From assembly GCA_030044455.1 (NCBI GenBank), contig JASHVU010000438.1, forward strand, positions 1 to 8,643: a DNA stretch of 8,643 nt, given 5' to 3'. The translations under genes and the position numbers were made by a program. Shown here in pieces: positions 1-6,739 of the stretch. Each line of letters opens with the position of its first letter. Positions within the stretch are counted from its first letter, which is position 1. The stretch comes from Acidobacteriaceae bacterium. GTDB taxonomy: Bacteria > Acidobacteriota > Terriglobia > Terriglobales > Acidobacteriaceae. The notes beneath the pieces are model-generated. The model was given only the letters and a program-made list of their open reading frames with translations, had not been told where the DNA came from and searched no databases.

Positions 1-213
1 CGCATCCAGGCGTTCGCGCAAAAGATCCACCTGTCGATTGCCGGTAACGATAAGCGGTTGAAGAATACCGAGCTCCTTTTGAGCCACACGGCCTTCCGCT
101 TGAACGAGATGCTGCACTCGAGCAGCTACGACGACCGCCCGCTGGTTCAGCAGACGCTTACCCAGGTAAACCAAGCCCAGAACGAGGCCATGATGACGGT
201 CTTCCAGAAGTAA
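1..213 (+). CDS. C-terminal fragment of an unidentified protein
   Basis: An open frame runs from the first base to a TAA at 211-213 and gives 70 residues of a protein whose start lies outside the window. The fragment ends in ...MMTVFQK and is rich in Gln, Asn, Leu and charged residues. This is consistent with amphipathic helices, and I see no membrane segment or catalytic motif. Codon use is GC-rich at third positions, like the neighbouring genes, which supports it being real coding sequence. I do not recognise the family. The next gene on the same strand starts 90 bases later, so the two could be co-transcribed, but nothing here shows it. Confidence 0.6.
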   Translation, partial: RIQAFAQKIHLSIAGNDKRLKNTELLLSHTAFRLNEMLHSSSYDDRPLVQQTLTQVNQAQNEAMMTVFQK

Positions 214-303
214 TCAAGGGGGCGGGTTCGGGGAGTCGACCGGCTCGGCGAGCTTTCAATAACGAGTAAAATGGGTGAGGATCGGCGCCAGCCGCGACCC
301 ACC

Positions 304-831
304 ATGCGAACACTCACCATATTTCTTCTCTGCGTCCTTCTCGCGGCGCCGATCTGTGCGCAAAAGAACAAGCGCGATCCGCTCACCCAAGCCCAGCAGG
401 ACCAGATCGCCGAGGCCGGCGTTGTGCCTGTCGAACGGCTGGATCTCTACGTCAAGTTTCTTAACGAGCACGCTGACACCATTCAGGGAGTCATCAAGCG
501 AGCCCATTCGGCGGCGCGCGCCCATCGCATGGACGACGAATTGCAGGATTTTGCCGCGCTGATGGACGAGCTGAGTTCGAACCTGGATGTATACGCGGAT
601 CGCAAGGCCGATATCCGCAAGAGCATGAAGGGGATGAATGAGTCGGTCGCGCGCTGGCAGTCGATCCTGACTGGAATGGCAAAAGAACCGGGATTCGAAG
701 TATCGCTGCAGGAGGCCATCGACAGCATTACCGATCTGGCAGCGCAGGCCAAACAGATCGCCGCCGACCAGGATGCGTACTTCAAGGCACACCCGGACCA
801 GAAAAATCAGGACAGGTACGAGCCGAAGTGA
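304..831 (+). CDS. Secreted small alpha-helical protein of unknown function
   Basis: This encodes 175 residues from the ATG at 304. The N-terminus is a typical Sec signal peptide: Met-Arg, then a hydrophobic stretch (about residues 3-15), then a likely signal peptidase I site after ...AAPICA (about residue 20). The Cys there does not sit in a lipobox (Pro and Ile precede it), so a lipoprotein is unlikely. The mature part is almost entirely predicted helix, with many Ala, Gln, Asp and Lys residues and heptad-like spacing, so a periplasmic helical bundle or coiled coil is plausible. An in-frame ATG at 271 would add 11 charged residues (MGEDRRQPRPT). Neither start has a clear Shine-Dalgarno, and 304 is chosen because it gives a normal signal peptide. 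A hairpin terminator follows 8 bases after the stop. The family is not recognised. Confidence 0.7.
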   Translation: MRTLTIFLLCVLLAAPICAQKNKRDPLTQAQQDQIAEAGVVPVERLDLYVKFLNEHADTIQGVIKRAHSAARAHRMDDELQDFAALMDELSSNLDVYADRKADIRKSMKGMNESVARWQSILTGMAKEPGFEVSLQEAIDSITDLAAQAKQIAADQDAYFKAHPDQKNQDRYEPK

Positions 832-839
832 GGAAGACA

Positions 840-875
840 GCCAGCAGCCAACTCTACTGGCTGTTGGCTGCTGGC
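840..875 (+). terminator. Rho-independent terminator, 13-bp perfect stem
   Basis: Bases 840-852 (gccagcagccaac) are the exact reverse complement of 863-875 (gttggctgctggc), with a 10-base loop between them. The stem is followed by cttcttttgc, a moderately T-rich tract. It begins 8 bases after the stop codon of the secreted helical protein, which is where that gene's terminator should be. The arms also show a 7-base period (ctactgg, ctgttgg, ctgctgg at 854-874). It may therefore have arisen from a heptamer repeat rather than being a purely functional terminator. Confidence 0.7.
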
Positions 876-898
876 CTTCTTTTGCTATTCTGCCTTTG

Positions 899-1585
899 GT
901 GACCCCCGACGCAGCAGCAGTATTTCAAGAGGAGTACCGGTCGCTCAGGCCGCGTGCGCCGATGCCGGTGATCCAAGTGAAGTTCCGGCGATTTACCTCG
1001 CTCAATACGCGCATCCGGCTGCGCGACGGACAGATTCTGGCCAGCCTCTCCGATCTGCTCGAGGGCGCGCCGGAATCAGTAATCCGCGCCATCGCCCACA
1101 TCCTGCTGGCCAAGCTCTATAAAAAGCCCGTCGACGCAGCGCACAACCTGCGCTACAAGCGATTTTGCTCGAGCGCCGCCGTAACGCGGCAGGCTGAACT
1201 CATTCGCACCGCGCGCGGCAGCAAGCGCTTTTTTGGCCCGGAGGGCCGTTACTTCAACCTGGAAGAGGTCTTCGATTCGCTGAATACACGCTTCTTTTCG
1301 GGGCTGATGGGCCGGCCCGAGCTGACATGGAGCGAGCATCACGCCAAACGGTCGCTGGGTCACTACGACGCCGCGCACAACACGATCGTAGTGAGCCGCG
1401 TCTTCGACCGTCCTTCGAGCCCTCGCTATGCGCTTGAATACCTGCTGTACCACGAGATGCTGCACCTGAAGCACCCGGTAAAGATGCGCGGCCTGAGGCG
1501 ATGCGTTCACTCCGCCGAGTTCAAGACAGAGGAGGCAAGATTCCCGCATCTCGCCGATGCACTCGCCTTTATTCGCAGGCTATAG
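899..1585 (+). CDS. SprT-like zinc metallopeptidase domain protein
   Basis: The 228-residue product, counted from GTG 899, carries the zincin motif HEMLH at residues 185-189, in the context YHEMLHLKHP. A downstream HSAEF begins with His204, the expected third zinc ligand of SprT-like proteins (pattern HxxEF). Upstream are the basic, hydrophobic N-terminal segment and the strand-like NTIVVSRVFD that precedes the active-site helix in this family. There is no C-terminal Cys-X2-Cys zinc ribbon, unlike E. coli SprT, so this is a domain-only form. The protein is likely cytoplasmic, since no signal peptide is seen. Its substrate cannot be told; the eukaryotic relative SPRTN cleaves DNA-protein crosslinks, but bacterial members are mostly uncharacterised. 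The start is uncertain: the frame is open from 773, but that part overlaps the previous gene and the terminator. GTG 899, TTG 896 and ATG 962 are all possible, and none has a good ribosome binding site. Confidence 0.85.
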   Translation: MTPDAAAVFQEEYRSLRPRAPMPVIQVKFRRFTSLNTRIRLRDGQILASLSDLLEGAPESVIRAIAHILLAKLYKKPVDAAHNLRYKRFCSSAAVTRQAELIRTARGSKRFFGPEGRYFNLEEVFDSLNTRFFSGLMGRPELTWSEHHAKRSLGHYDAAHNTIVVSRVFDRPSSPRYALEYLLYHEMLHLKHPVKMRGLRRCVHSAEFKTEEARFPHLADALAFIRRL

Positions 1586-1858
1586 AAGTCGGACAGCAAA
1601 CCGGTATTGAAAATGCTTCCGAACCCGCCACTCTTCGTGAGAAACTTCTTGTCGAAGAATTACTGACATCGACACACCAGTTCTGGCGCGACCCAATTCC
1701 GCCGGCGCCGGGTACTTGATCTGATCCACCTTTCCTCGTTCTGCTTATGATTTCTTAGGCACCGGGACCTGTGCGCCACGCGATGTTGCAAGCGCACGGG
1801 AAGCTGAGTACTTGTAATTGAGGCCGTTTCAAAGAGTAGTGGCAACGAATTCACGAGA
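1586..1858. other. Gene-free stretch upstream of the TonB-dependent receptor
   Basis: This is the longest non-coding stretch in the window (273 bases). I see no convincing gene, tRNA or strong hairpin in it. It contains a 10-base palindrome, ccggcgccgg, at 1702-1711. It also has a -10-like TATGAT at 1746-1751 with a poor -35 (ctgatc at 1721-1726, spacing 19), and a TTGCAA at 1786-1791 followed at a poor distance by TGTAAT (1813-1818). The receptor's promoter presumably lies here, but no candidate is good enough to name. Confidence 0.4.
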
Positions 1859-4708
1859 ATGAGATTCAAGTTTTGCAAATTGGGCCTGGGCATCTTGCTC
1901 ATCGGGTTTCTGCATTTCGCGGAGCACGTGACCGCGCAGGCACCTTCCTCATCGGCATCACTCCACGGAACTGTGCTCGACCCGAGCGGCGCAGCCATTG
2001 CCGACGCGGAGGTCACGCTCACGGGCGCGGGACATAACAGGCAAACCCGCTCCAACGCCGACGGCGAGTACGACTTTAGCAACCTGCGACCGGGGACTTA
2101 CTCTGTTGGAGCCAAGGCGAAAGGTTTCGATGCGTTCAAACTCGACCGCATCGCGCTGTCGCAGGGTGAATCGAAGCAGGTAAATCTGAATCTTTCCATC
2201 GCCGTTGAAAAAGAAGAAGTGAAGGTCGCCGGAACCAACGAACAGGTAGGCCTGGGTGCTGACCAGAACGCAAGCGCCACGATCATTCGCGGCAGCGCGC
2301 TCGATGCGCTATCCGACGATCCAAATGAATTGCAAAGCGAGTTGCAGACGCTGGCTGGACCGGCGGCCGGACCCAACGGAGGCGAGATTTATATCGACGG
2401 ATTCGCCGGCGGCAAGATTCCACCCAAGTCGTCGATTCTTGAGATTCGTGTGAACCAGGACCCGTTTTCTGCAGCATACGACCGCATCGGATACGGCCGC
2501 GTTGAGATCGTCACCAAGCCGGGCTCGCAGAAATTCAGCGGGTCCATTTCTGCGGGAGGAAATCCATCGGCTGTGAACACGGCCAACCCGCTGGTGAGCA
2601 ACCAGCCCAGCTACTACCAGTACACGCTTGTGGGCGACGTGAGCGGACCCATCAGCAAGAACGCCGCCTACTACTTCAACGGCTTCCGAATAATCTTCGA
2701 GAACCAGAACATGGTGGATGCCTTGAACCCGGCCGACTTGTCATCGAGCATTCGCGAGGCTATTCCGGCGCCGGTCGACACTCTCTCAGTCAATCCGCGC
2801 ATCGATGCTCAGCTAAGCACAAACAACACGTTTTCATTGCGCGACTCGTTTTACCGCACATCTCTCACCGGCCAGGATGTGGGCACGCTGAACCTTCCTT
2901 CTCAGGCCGCAAGCATTCTGAGCGAGGAGAACGCACTGCAGATGGGCGAGACGTATCTCGTAAATGCACATTTTGTGAATGAGACCCATTTCCAATGGAG
3001 TCACATCATCAACAATCAGGAGGCGGCGAGCACAACACCGGCGGTGACCGTGCAGGGCGCGTTTACCTCGGGTGGCAACAGCGGCAGCTCAGAGCGCGAT
3101 ACGCAGAACAATTTCGAGTTGCAGAACTACTCGACAGCGACCACGGGAAACCATACTCTGCGCTTCGGCACGCGGCTCCGGCTCTATGACGACACCAGCT
3201 TTTCAACCGCAGCGCAAAATGGTAAATACAACTTCGACACTGTCGCGGCCTACGAAGCAGGCCAGCCCTCGCAGTACGCGGCCAATGTGATCACCAATCC
3301 GCTGGCTTACGTAACGCTCTTCGATGGCGCGCTGCACTTTCAGGACGACTGGAAGGTTAAGCCGGGAATTGGCGTCGGCATGGGCCTGCGCATCGAAGGC
3401 CAGAATCGCATTCACGATCACGTCGACTGGGCGCCACGCGTGGCTGTTGCCTGGAGCCCGAGGCTGCACGGTGGCGGGAAGCCGAAGACCATCATCCGCG
3501 CGGGATACGGCTGGTTCTACAACCGCTTCACTGTGCCCAATTCGTTTGCCGGATCCTACTCGGGCACGCCATACATCATGCAGGCCATCCACGACAACGG
3601 CATCAACCAATTGGGATACTTCGTTCAAAATCCCACTTTTTACGATCCCAGCGAGCCTGTACCGGAATCGACTCTCGCCTCCACTCCGGGCGCCGCGCCA
3701 TCCATCCAGACCATCGATCCTCATTTTCACGCCGCGCTCGACATGCAGACAGGTGTCGGCGTCGATCGGCAGATCGCCAAGGGCATCTCGGCGAACCTGA
3801 CCTACCTTTTCACCCAGGGGGTTCATCTCTACCTGAGGAACTGCGTGAACGCGCCGGCATTTGACGTTGGCAGCTACACCATTACCGGCGCGCCGCCAGC
3901 CGAATTCAACTACCAATTCCAGTCGGGCGGTTTTTACCGGCAGAATCAGCTCATCTTTACGGCCAGCGTGCAACTCAAGCGCTTCATTTTTTCAGGGAAC
4001 TACCTGATCAACGAAGCCAAAAGCGATACCGAGAGCGTGAACTATATCCCGTCGGTGGCCGCGAACCCGGGACTGGACTACGGACGCGCGACGTTTGGCT
4101 ATCGGCAGCGGCTGAACTTTCTGAACAGCTACACGGGCCCGTGGGGCATTGTGTTTTCATCCTTTCTCATTGCCCGGTCGGGCACGCCTTACAACCTGAC
4201 CACCGGAAACGACCTGACCGGCAACAACCAGTTCAACGCGCGGCCCACGTTTGGAACCTGTGGCGCGGCGGGAGTGGTTGAGACCGCGTACGGCTGCCTG
4301 GATGCGGACCCCACGGGCAAAAACGAGACAATGATACCCTACGATCTTGGCACCGGGCCCGCCAATTTTGTGTATCACGTGCGCTTGAGCAAAGTGATTG
4401 GCGTGGGGCCGAGGACGAAGACCGCGGGTGAAGGTCAGACCTACACGGCGAATGGAAACAGCGTGAGCGGCCGGGGCATCGGAAATGGAGGAGCAGCCGT
4501 CAAGCTGGACCAGGCAGCTCCACGGCGCTTTAATCTGACCTTTGTGGTTGGTACAAGCAACGTCTTCAACATCGTGAACCTGGGCACTCCTAATGGAGTG
4601 CTGCTTTCGCCGCTCTTCGGCAAGACGCAGGCGCTGGCAGGCGGACCGTTTGCGAATCCCACGCCGGGGAATCGGGCGATTAATTTTCAGACGACGTTTT
4701 CGTTTTGA
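1859..4708 (+). CDS. TonB-dependent outer-membrane receptor, Oar-like, with carboxypeptidase-regulatory-like domain
   Basis: This 949-residue outer-membrane protein has a signal peptide at residues 1-27 (basic MRFKFCK, hydrophobic core, cleavage near VTA-QA). About residues 34-115 form a carboxypeptidase-regulatory-like beta-sandwich: LHGTVLDPSGAAIADAEVTL, then a DGEYDFSNLRPGTYSV block typical of the fold. A plug-like region at about 140-225 includes GGEIYIDGFAGGKIP and VEIVTKPGS. The rest is long, rich in aromatic and polar residues, and consistent with a 22-strand barrel. It ends in Phe (TTFSF*), the usual outer-membrane beta-barrel C-terminal signal. Families of this type are greatly expanded in Acidobacteriota and are thought to import large or scarce substrates using TonB energy. 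The substrate is unknown. No canonical TonB box is obvious, and no polysaccharide-utilisation, siderophore or anti-sigma genes adjoin it. It converges on lgt with a 20-base gap. Confidence 0.9.
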   Translation: MRFKFCKLGLGILLIGFLHFAEHVTAQAPSSSASLHGTVLDPSGAAIADAEVTLTGAGHNRQTRSNADGEYDFSNLRPGTYSVGAKAKGFDAFKLDRIALSQGESKQVNLNLSIAVEKEEVKVAGTNEQVGLGADQNASATIIRGSALDALSDDPNELQSELQTLAGPAAGPNGGEIYIDGFAGGKIPPKSSILEIRVNQDPFSAAYDRIGYGRVEIVTKPGSQKFSGSISAGGNPSAVNTANPLVSNQPSYYQYTLVGDVSGPISKNAAYYFNGFRIIFENQNMVDALNPADLSSSIREAIPAPVDTLSVNPRIDAQLSTNNTFSLRDSFYRTSLTGQDVGTLNLPSQAASILSEENALQMGETYLVNAHFVNETHFQWSHIINNQEAASTTPAVTVQGAFTSGGNSGSSERDTQNNFELQNYSTATTGNHTLRFGTRLRLYDDTSFSTAAQNGKYNFDTVAAYEAGQPSQYAANVITNPLAYVTLFDGALHFQDDWKVKPGIGVGMGLRIEGQNRIHDHVDWAPRVAVAWSPRLHGGGKPKTIIRAGYGWFYNRFTVPNSFAGSYSGTPYIMQAIHDNGINQLGYFVQNPTFYDPSEPVPESTLASTPGAAPSIQTIDPHFHAALDMQTGVGVDRQIAKGISANLTYLFTQGVHLYLRNCVNAPAFDVGSYTITGAPPAEFNYQFQSGGFYRQNQLIFTASVQLKRFIFSGNYLINEAKSDTESVNYIPSVAANPGLDYGRATFGYRQRLNFLNSYTGPWGIVFSSFLIARSGTPYNLTTGNDLTGNNQFNARPTFGTCGAAGVVETAYGCLDADPTGKNETMIPYDLGTGPANFVYHVRLSKVIGVGPRTKTAGEGQTYTANGNSVSGRGIGNGGAAVKLDQAAPRRFNLTFVVGTSNVFNIVNLGTPNGVLLSPLFGKTQALAGGPFANPTPGNRAINFQTTFSF

Positions 4709-4728
4709 AAGAGTTGCGCAGCATCGCG

Positions 4729-5508
4729 TTATGCCGGCTTGCCGGCGGGCACCGGCGCCGGCAACTCTGCCGGCCGGTTTGCCGCCCACCAGATGATGGC
4801 AAAGCCGGCCACGACCGCGCCCACGCTGGCAATCTGCGCATTCGAAAGTCCCCAAAGGACCTTGGGATTCCGGCGAATGAACTCCACCAGGAAACGGGCT
4901 ACGCCGGTCAAGAGCAGGTATTGGCCGAGAATCGCTCCCGTGGCGTGGGACTTACCGCCGCGCCAGTAGAGGAAGTAACCAATCAAGATTCCGGCAGCCA
5001 TCTCGTAAAGCGGGGTGGGATGAACCGGCACAAAGACCGGATCGATACCGTGGGGGAAGGCCATCCCCCAGGGAAGCCTGGTCGGGATGCCATAGCAGCC
5101 GTCGCCGGAGAGGAAACAGCCGATACGGCCAATGCCGTACCCGACGGCCGCGGCAGGGGCAGCCAGGTCGAGAATTCGCAGCCCGCCAATTTTTGCCCGC
5201 CAGCCTTGAAAAACGAGCGCCCCGATGCCGAAGACCAGGCCGCCGTACCAGGCAAAGCCTGCCGTATCGTAAAGAACCCGCCAGCCGTCAGCCTGGAACT
5301 CAGAAGGCGTATCGAGAATATGCCAGACCTTGGCGCCGATAATGCCCACCACAACGGCAATGGCCACCATGCCGATGGCGTCGGCATCGATGCGGGAGCG
5401 CTTGAAGTTGCGGTCGACCACCACCGCCGCGGTGACCGCGGCCAGCCACAGCATCAGCCCGAAAGTGGGGATGGTAAACAGGTGGGGGATGTGAATATAC
5501 GGATACAT
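4729..5508 (-). CDS. lgt: Prolipoprotein diacylglyceryl transferase (Lgt)
   Basis: This 259-residue polytopic inner-membrane enzyme transfers diacylglycerol from phosphatidylglycerol to the lipobox Cys of prolipoproteins, the first step of lipoprotein maturation. Support: repeated hydrophobic helices (about 10-32, 44-62, 84-101, 114-132, 170-182, 192-210, 224-241); the Lgt signature GRIGCFLSGDGCYG at 127-140 with Arg128; HPTPLYE at 163-169; and ARFLVEFIR at 204-212, which matches the E. coli segment containing Arg239. Length is somewhat under the E. coli protein (about 291). Positions that align with E. coli Tyr26, His103 and Asn146 appear here as Phe16 (PTFGLM), Tyr88 (WYGG) and Cys131, so this is a divergent branch. 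The ATG at 5508 gives a sensible first membrane helix and is preceded by a purine-rich agaagagag. It is transcribed divergently from hpt. Confidence 0.93.
   Translation of the reverse strand: MYPYIHIPHLFTIPTFGLMLWLAAVTAAVVVDRNFKRSRIDADAIGMVAIAVVVGIIGAKVWHILDTPSEFQADGWRVLYDTAGFAWYGGLVFGIGALVFQGWRAKIGGLRILDLAAPAAAVGYGIGRIGCFLSGDGCYGIPTRLPWGMAFPHGIDPVFVPVHPTPLYEMAAGILIGYFLYWRGGKSHATGAILGQYLLLTGVARFLVEFIRRNPKVLWGLSNAQIASVGAVVAGFAIIWWAANRPAELPAPVPAGKPA
4739..4764. repeat. GC-rich inverted repeat at the convergent receptor/lgt junction
   Basis: ttgccggc (4739-4746) is exactly complementary to gccggcaa (4757-4764), with a 10-base loop. It lies within the last codons of lgt, just past the receptor's stop codon. 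It could act as a bidirectional transcription barrier between the convergent genes, but no T-rich tract follows on either strand. It may equally reflect the Ala/Pro/Gly-rich tail of Lgt, which uses gccggc repeatedly. Confidence 0.3.
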
Positions 5509-5520
5509 CGCTCTCTTCTA

Positions 5521-5526
5521 AGTATA
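5521..5526 (-). promoter_or_regulatory. Possible -10 element for lgt (TATACT)
   Basis: Read on the minus strand, TATACT lies 12 bases upstream of the lgt ATG and matches five of six bases of the sigma-70 -10 consensus. The hexamer 17 bases further upstream (ccagtc) is a poor -35. The implied untranslated leader would be very short. This is weak evidence, given because the divergent lgt-hpt gap of 139 bases must hold promoters for both genes. Confidence 0.25.
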
Positions 5527-5647
5527 AACGTGAGCGGATGCAGGACTGGAAGCCGGGACTTTCCCGGCGAAAATTCACTATCTCCATTTATCCCGCTTTA
5601 CCGGCCCGATTTACACAGAGGCAACTTCGAATATTTCAGGCGATACT

Positions 5648-6202
5648 GTGTGCATGGCGACCACGACTTTTAGGGGACTCGAAGTTCTTATCTCCCGCCA
5701 GCAGATTGCCGAGCGGGTGGCCGAAATGGGCGAACAGATCACTCGCGATCTGAAAGGCGAGAAGCTGGTGATGGTGGGCGTACTCAAGGGCGCGGCGTTC
5801 TTTCTTACCGACCTGTCGAGGGCCATCGACGCCGACGCAACCTTCGATTTCGTTGCGGTCAAAAGCTATCCCAAGGGCAGCCAGACATCCTCGGGTGCAG
5901 TGCAGGTCATCAAGGATCTCGATGAGCCGATCGAGGGCAAAAACGTGCTGATCGTGGAAGACATCCTCGACACCGGCCTCACGCTTGCGTATCTGCGCAA
6001 GATTTTTCTGCAGCAACATCCCAAGTCGCTGCGCATCGCCACACTGCTCGACAAACCCTCGCGCCGCATTGAGAAGATTGAGGCCGACTACGTAGGCTTT
6101 TCTGTCCCAAATCTTTTCGTGATCGGGTACGGGATGGATTTTGCCGAGCGCTATCGCAATTTGCCTGACATTTGCCTGATGCCGCCCGATCAACCATCCT
6201 GA
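5648..6202 (+). CDS. hpt: Hypoxanthine phosphoribosyltransferase
   Basis: This 184-residue cytoplasmic enzyme of purine salvage converts hypoxanthine or guanine plus PRPP to IMP or GMP. The PRPP-binding signature VLIVEDILDTG occupies 100-110, with the acidic pair Glu104-Asp105. The pyrophosphate-loop segment VGVLKGA is at 43-49, and the flexible catalytic loop SYPKGSQTSSG at 73-83. The purine-contacting Lys is in LLDKP (Lys136), followed by FVIGYGMDFAERYRNLPDI (157-175), characteristic of bacterial Hpt. The length is normal. Start: GTG 5648 has an AGG seven bases upstream, whereas ATG 5654 (two codons later) sits 13 bases from it. GTG is therefore slightly favoured, and the difference is only two residues. 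The next gene follows on the same strand after 46 bases. Confidence 0.95.
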   Translation: MCMATTTFRGLEVLISRQQIAERVAEMGEQITRDLKGEKLVMVGVLKGAAFFLTDLSRAIDADATFDFVAVKSYPKGSQTSSGAVQVIKDLDEPIEGKNVLIVEDILDTGLTLAYLRKIFLQQHPKSLRIATLLDKPSRRIEKIEADYVGFSVPNLFVIGYGMDFAERYRNLPDICLMPPDQPS

Positions 6203-6237
6203 ATTAACCTTGCCGGACCAGTCTTCATAACGGTTCC

Positions 6238-6243
6238 AGGAGA
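6238..6243 (+). promoter_or_regulatory. Ribosome binding site that fixes a GTG start
   Basis: AGGAGA lies five bases before GTG 6249. It is the best Shine-Dalgarno in the window and decides the start of the NTF2-like gene. The ATG at 6244 is out of frame and soon reaches a stop. Confidence 0.7.
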
Positions 6244-6248
6244 ATGCC

Positions 6249-6593
6249 GTGGACGAAATCGAGATGTTGAGAACCATGTACAGCGACTTTAACGCGCGGC
6301 GCATTGAGGCAGTGCTGGCGCGCATGAACCCCGAAGTGGTGTGGGCCAATGGCATGGAGGGCGGATACGTTCACGGCGTTGACGCGGTGCGCGAGTACTG
6401 GCAGCGGCAGTTTGCGATAATCGATCCAAATGTTGAACCTATGAGCATCGATCGGGATGCCGATGGCCGTTTTCGAGTGCGGGTTCACCAGACGGTCCGC
6501 GACCTCGAGGGGAAACTTGTGCTCGATACCGAAGTCCGGCACTTCTACACCATCAATACCAGTTTCATCGAGCGGATGGACATCAATTCCTAG
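6249..6593 (+). CDS. NTF2/SnoaL-like fold small protein
   Basis: The product is 114 residues from GTG 6249. The layout is that of a compact NTF2-like alpha+beta cone: an N-terminal helix (DEIEMLRTMYSDFNARRIEAVLARM), then PEVVWANG, GGYVHGVDAVREYWQRQF, and beta strands such as FRVRVHQTVRDLEG and VRHFYTI. The sequence 'helix-N.R.IEAVLARM.PEVVW.....G...G.DAVREYW' is a common pattern of the nuclear transport factor 2 / SnoaL-like superfamily. Members range from ketosteroid-isomerase-type enzymes to ligand-binding proteins, so no reaction can be assigned. There is no signal peptide. It follows hpt by 46 bases with its own strong ribosome binding site, so co-transcription with hpt is plausible. Functional linkage to nucleotide salvage is not shown. 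Confidence 0.8.
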   Translation: MDEIEMLRTMYSDFNARRIEAVLARMNPEVVWANGMEGGYVHGVDAVREYWQRQFAIIDPNVEPMSIDRDADGRFRVRVHQTVRDLEGKLVLDTEVRHFYTINTSFIERMDINS

Positions 6594-6664
6594 CATGGCA
6601 ACAATCTGCCACCTTCAAGGTTTCTAGCTCCTTTGTGTTAAGGCACTCCTGACGGGTTTTGCCG

Positions 6665-6670
6665 TATACT
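6665..6670 (+). promoter_or_regulatory. Possible -10 element upstream of deoC (TATACT)
   Basis: TATACT lies 69 bases before the deoC start, in the 146-base gap after the NTF2-like gene. It matches five of six bases of the sigma-70 -10 consensus, but the hexamer at 17-base spacing (ggcact) is not a recognisable -35. If it is real, deoC has its own promoter separate from hpt. Confidence 0.3.
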
Positions 6671-6725
6671 CTTTTCCCGGAGAGCAAGAGAAGAGCCGCC
6701 TATCAAGAGCAGCCTCCGCTATGCC

Positions 6726-6730
6726 AGGAG
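6726..6730 (+). promoter_or_regulatory. Ribosome binding site for deoC
   Basis: AGGAG lies nine bases before ATG 6740. It supports the internal ATG as the deoC start over the longer open frame from TTG 6659, whose first 27 codons have no family character. Confidence 0.6.
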
Positions 6731-6739
6731 CCTGAAACA

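Noticed and set aside
1501..1719. Open frame overlapping the end of the SprT-like gene and running into the gap (72 residues)
   Set aside because: Most of it is an out-of-frame reading of the metallopeptidase gene. The tail beyond 1585 has no start codon with a ribosome binding site and no recognisable domain.
3203..3973. 256-residue minus-strand open frame inside the receptor gene
   Set aside because: The receptor frame is certain and continuous here. The antisense frame has no family features and reflects GC-rich codon bias.
5610..5637. Possible hpt promoter: TTTACA (5610-5615) with TATTTC (5632-5637)
   Set aside because: The -35 is good, but the -10 matches only three of six bases. Transcription would start almost at the hpt start codon and would omit the AGG ribosome site.
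4705..5673. Long plus-strand open frame (322 residues) opposite lgt
   Set aside because: It is antisense to a confidently identified lgt. Its translation is charged and low in hydrophobic cores, as expected for the complement of a GC-rich membrane-protein gene.
5636..6355. 239-residue minus-strand open frame across hpt and the NTF2-like gene
   Set aside because: Both plus-strand genes have clear motifs and the NTF2-like gene has a strong ribosome binding site, so the antisense frame is a shadow.
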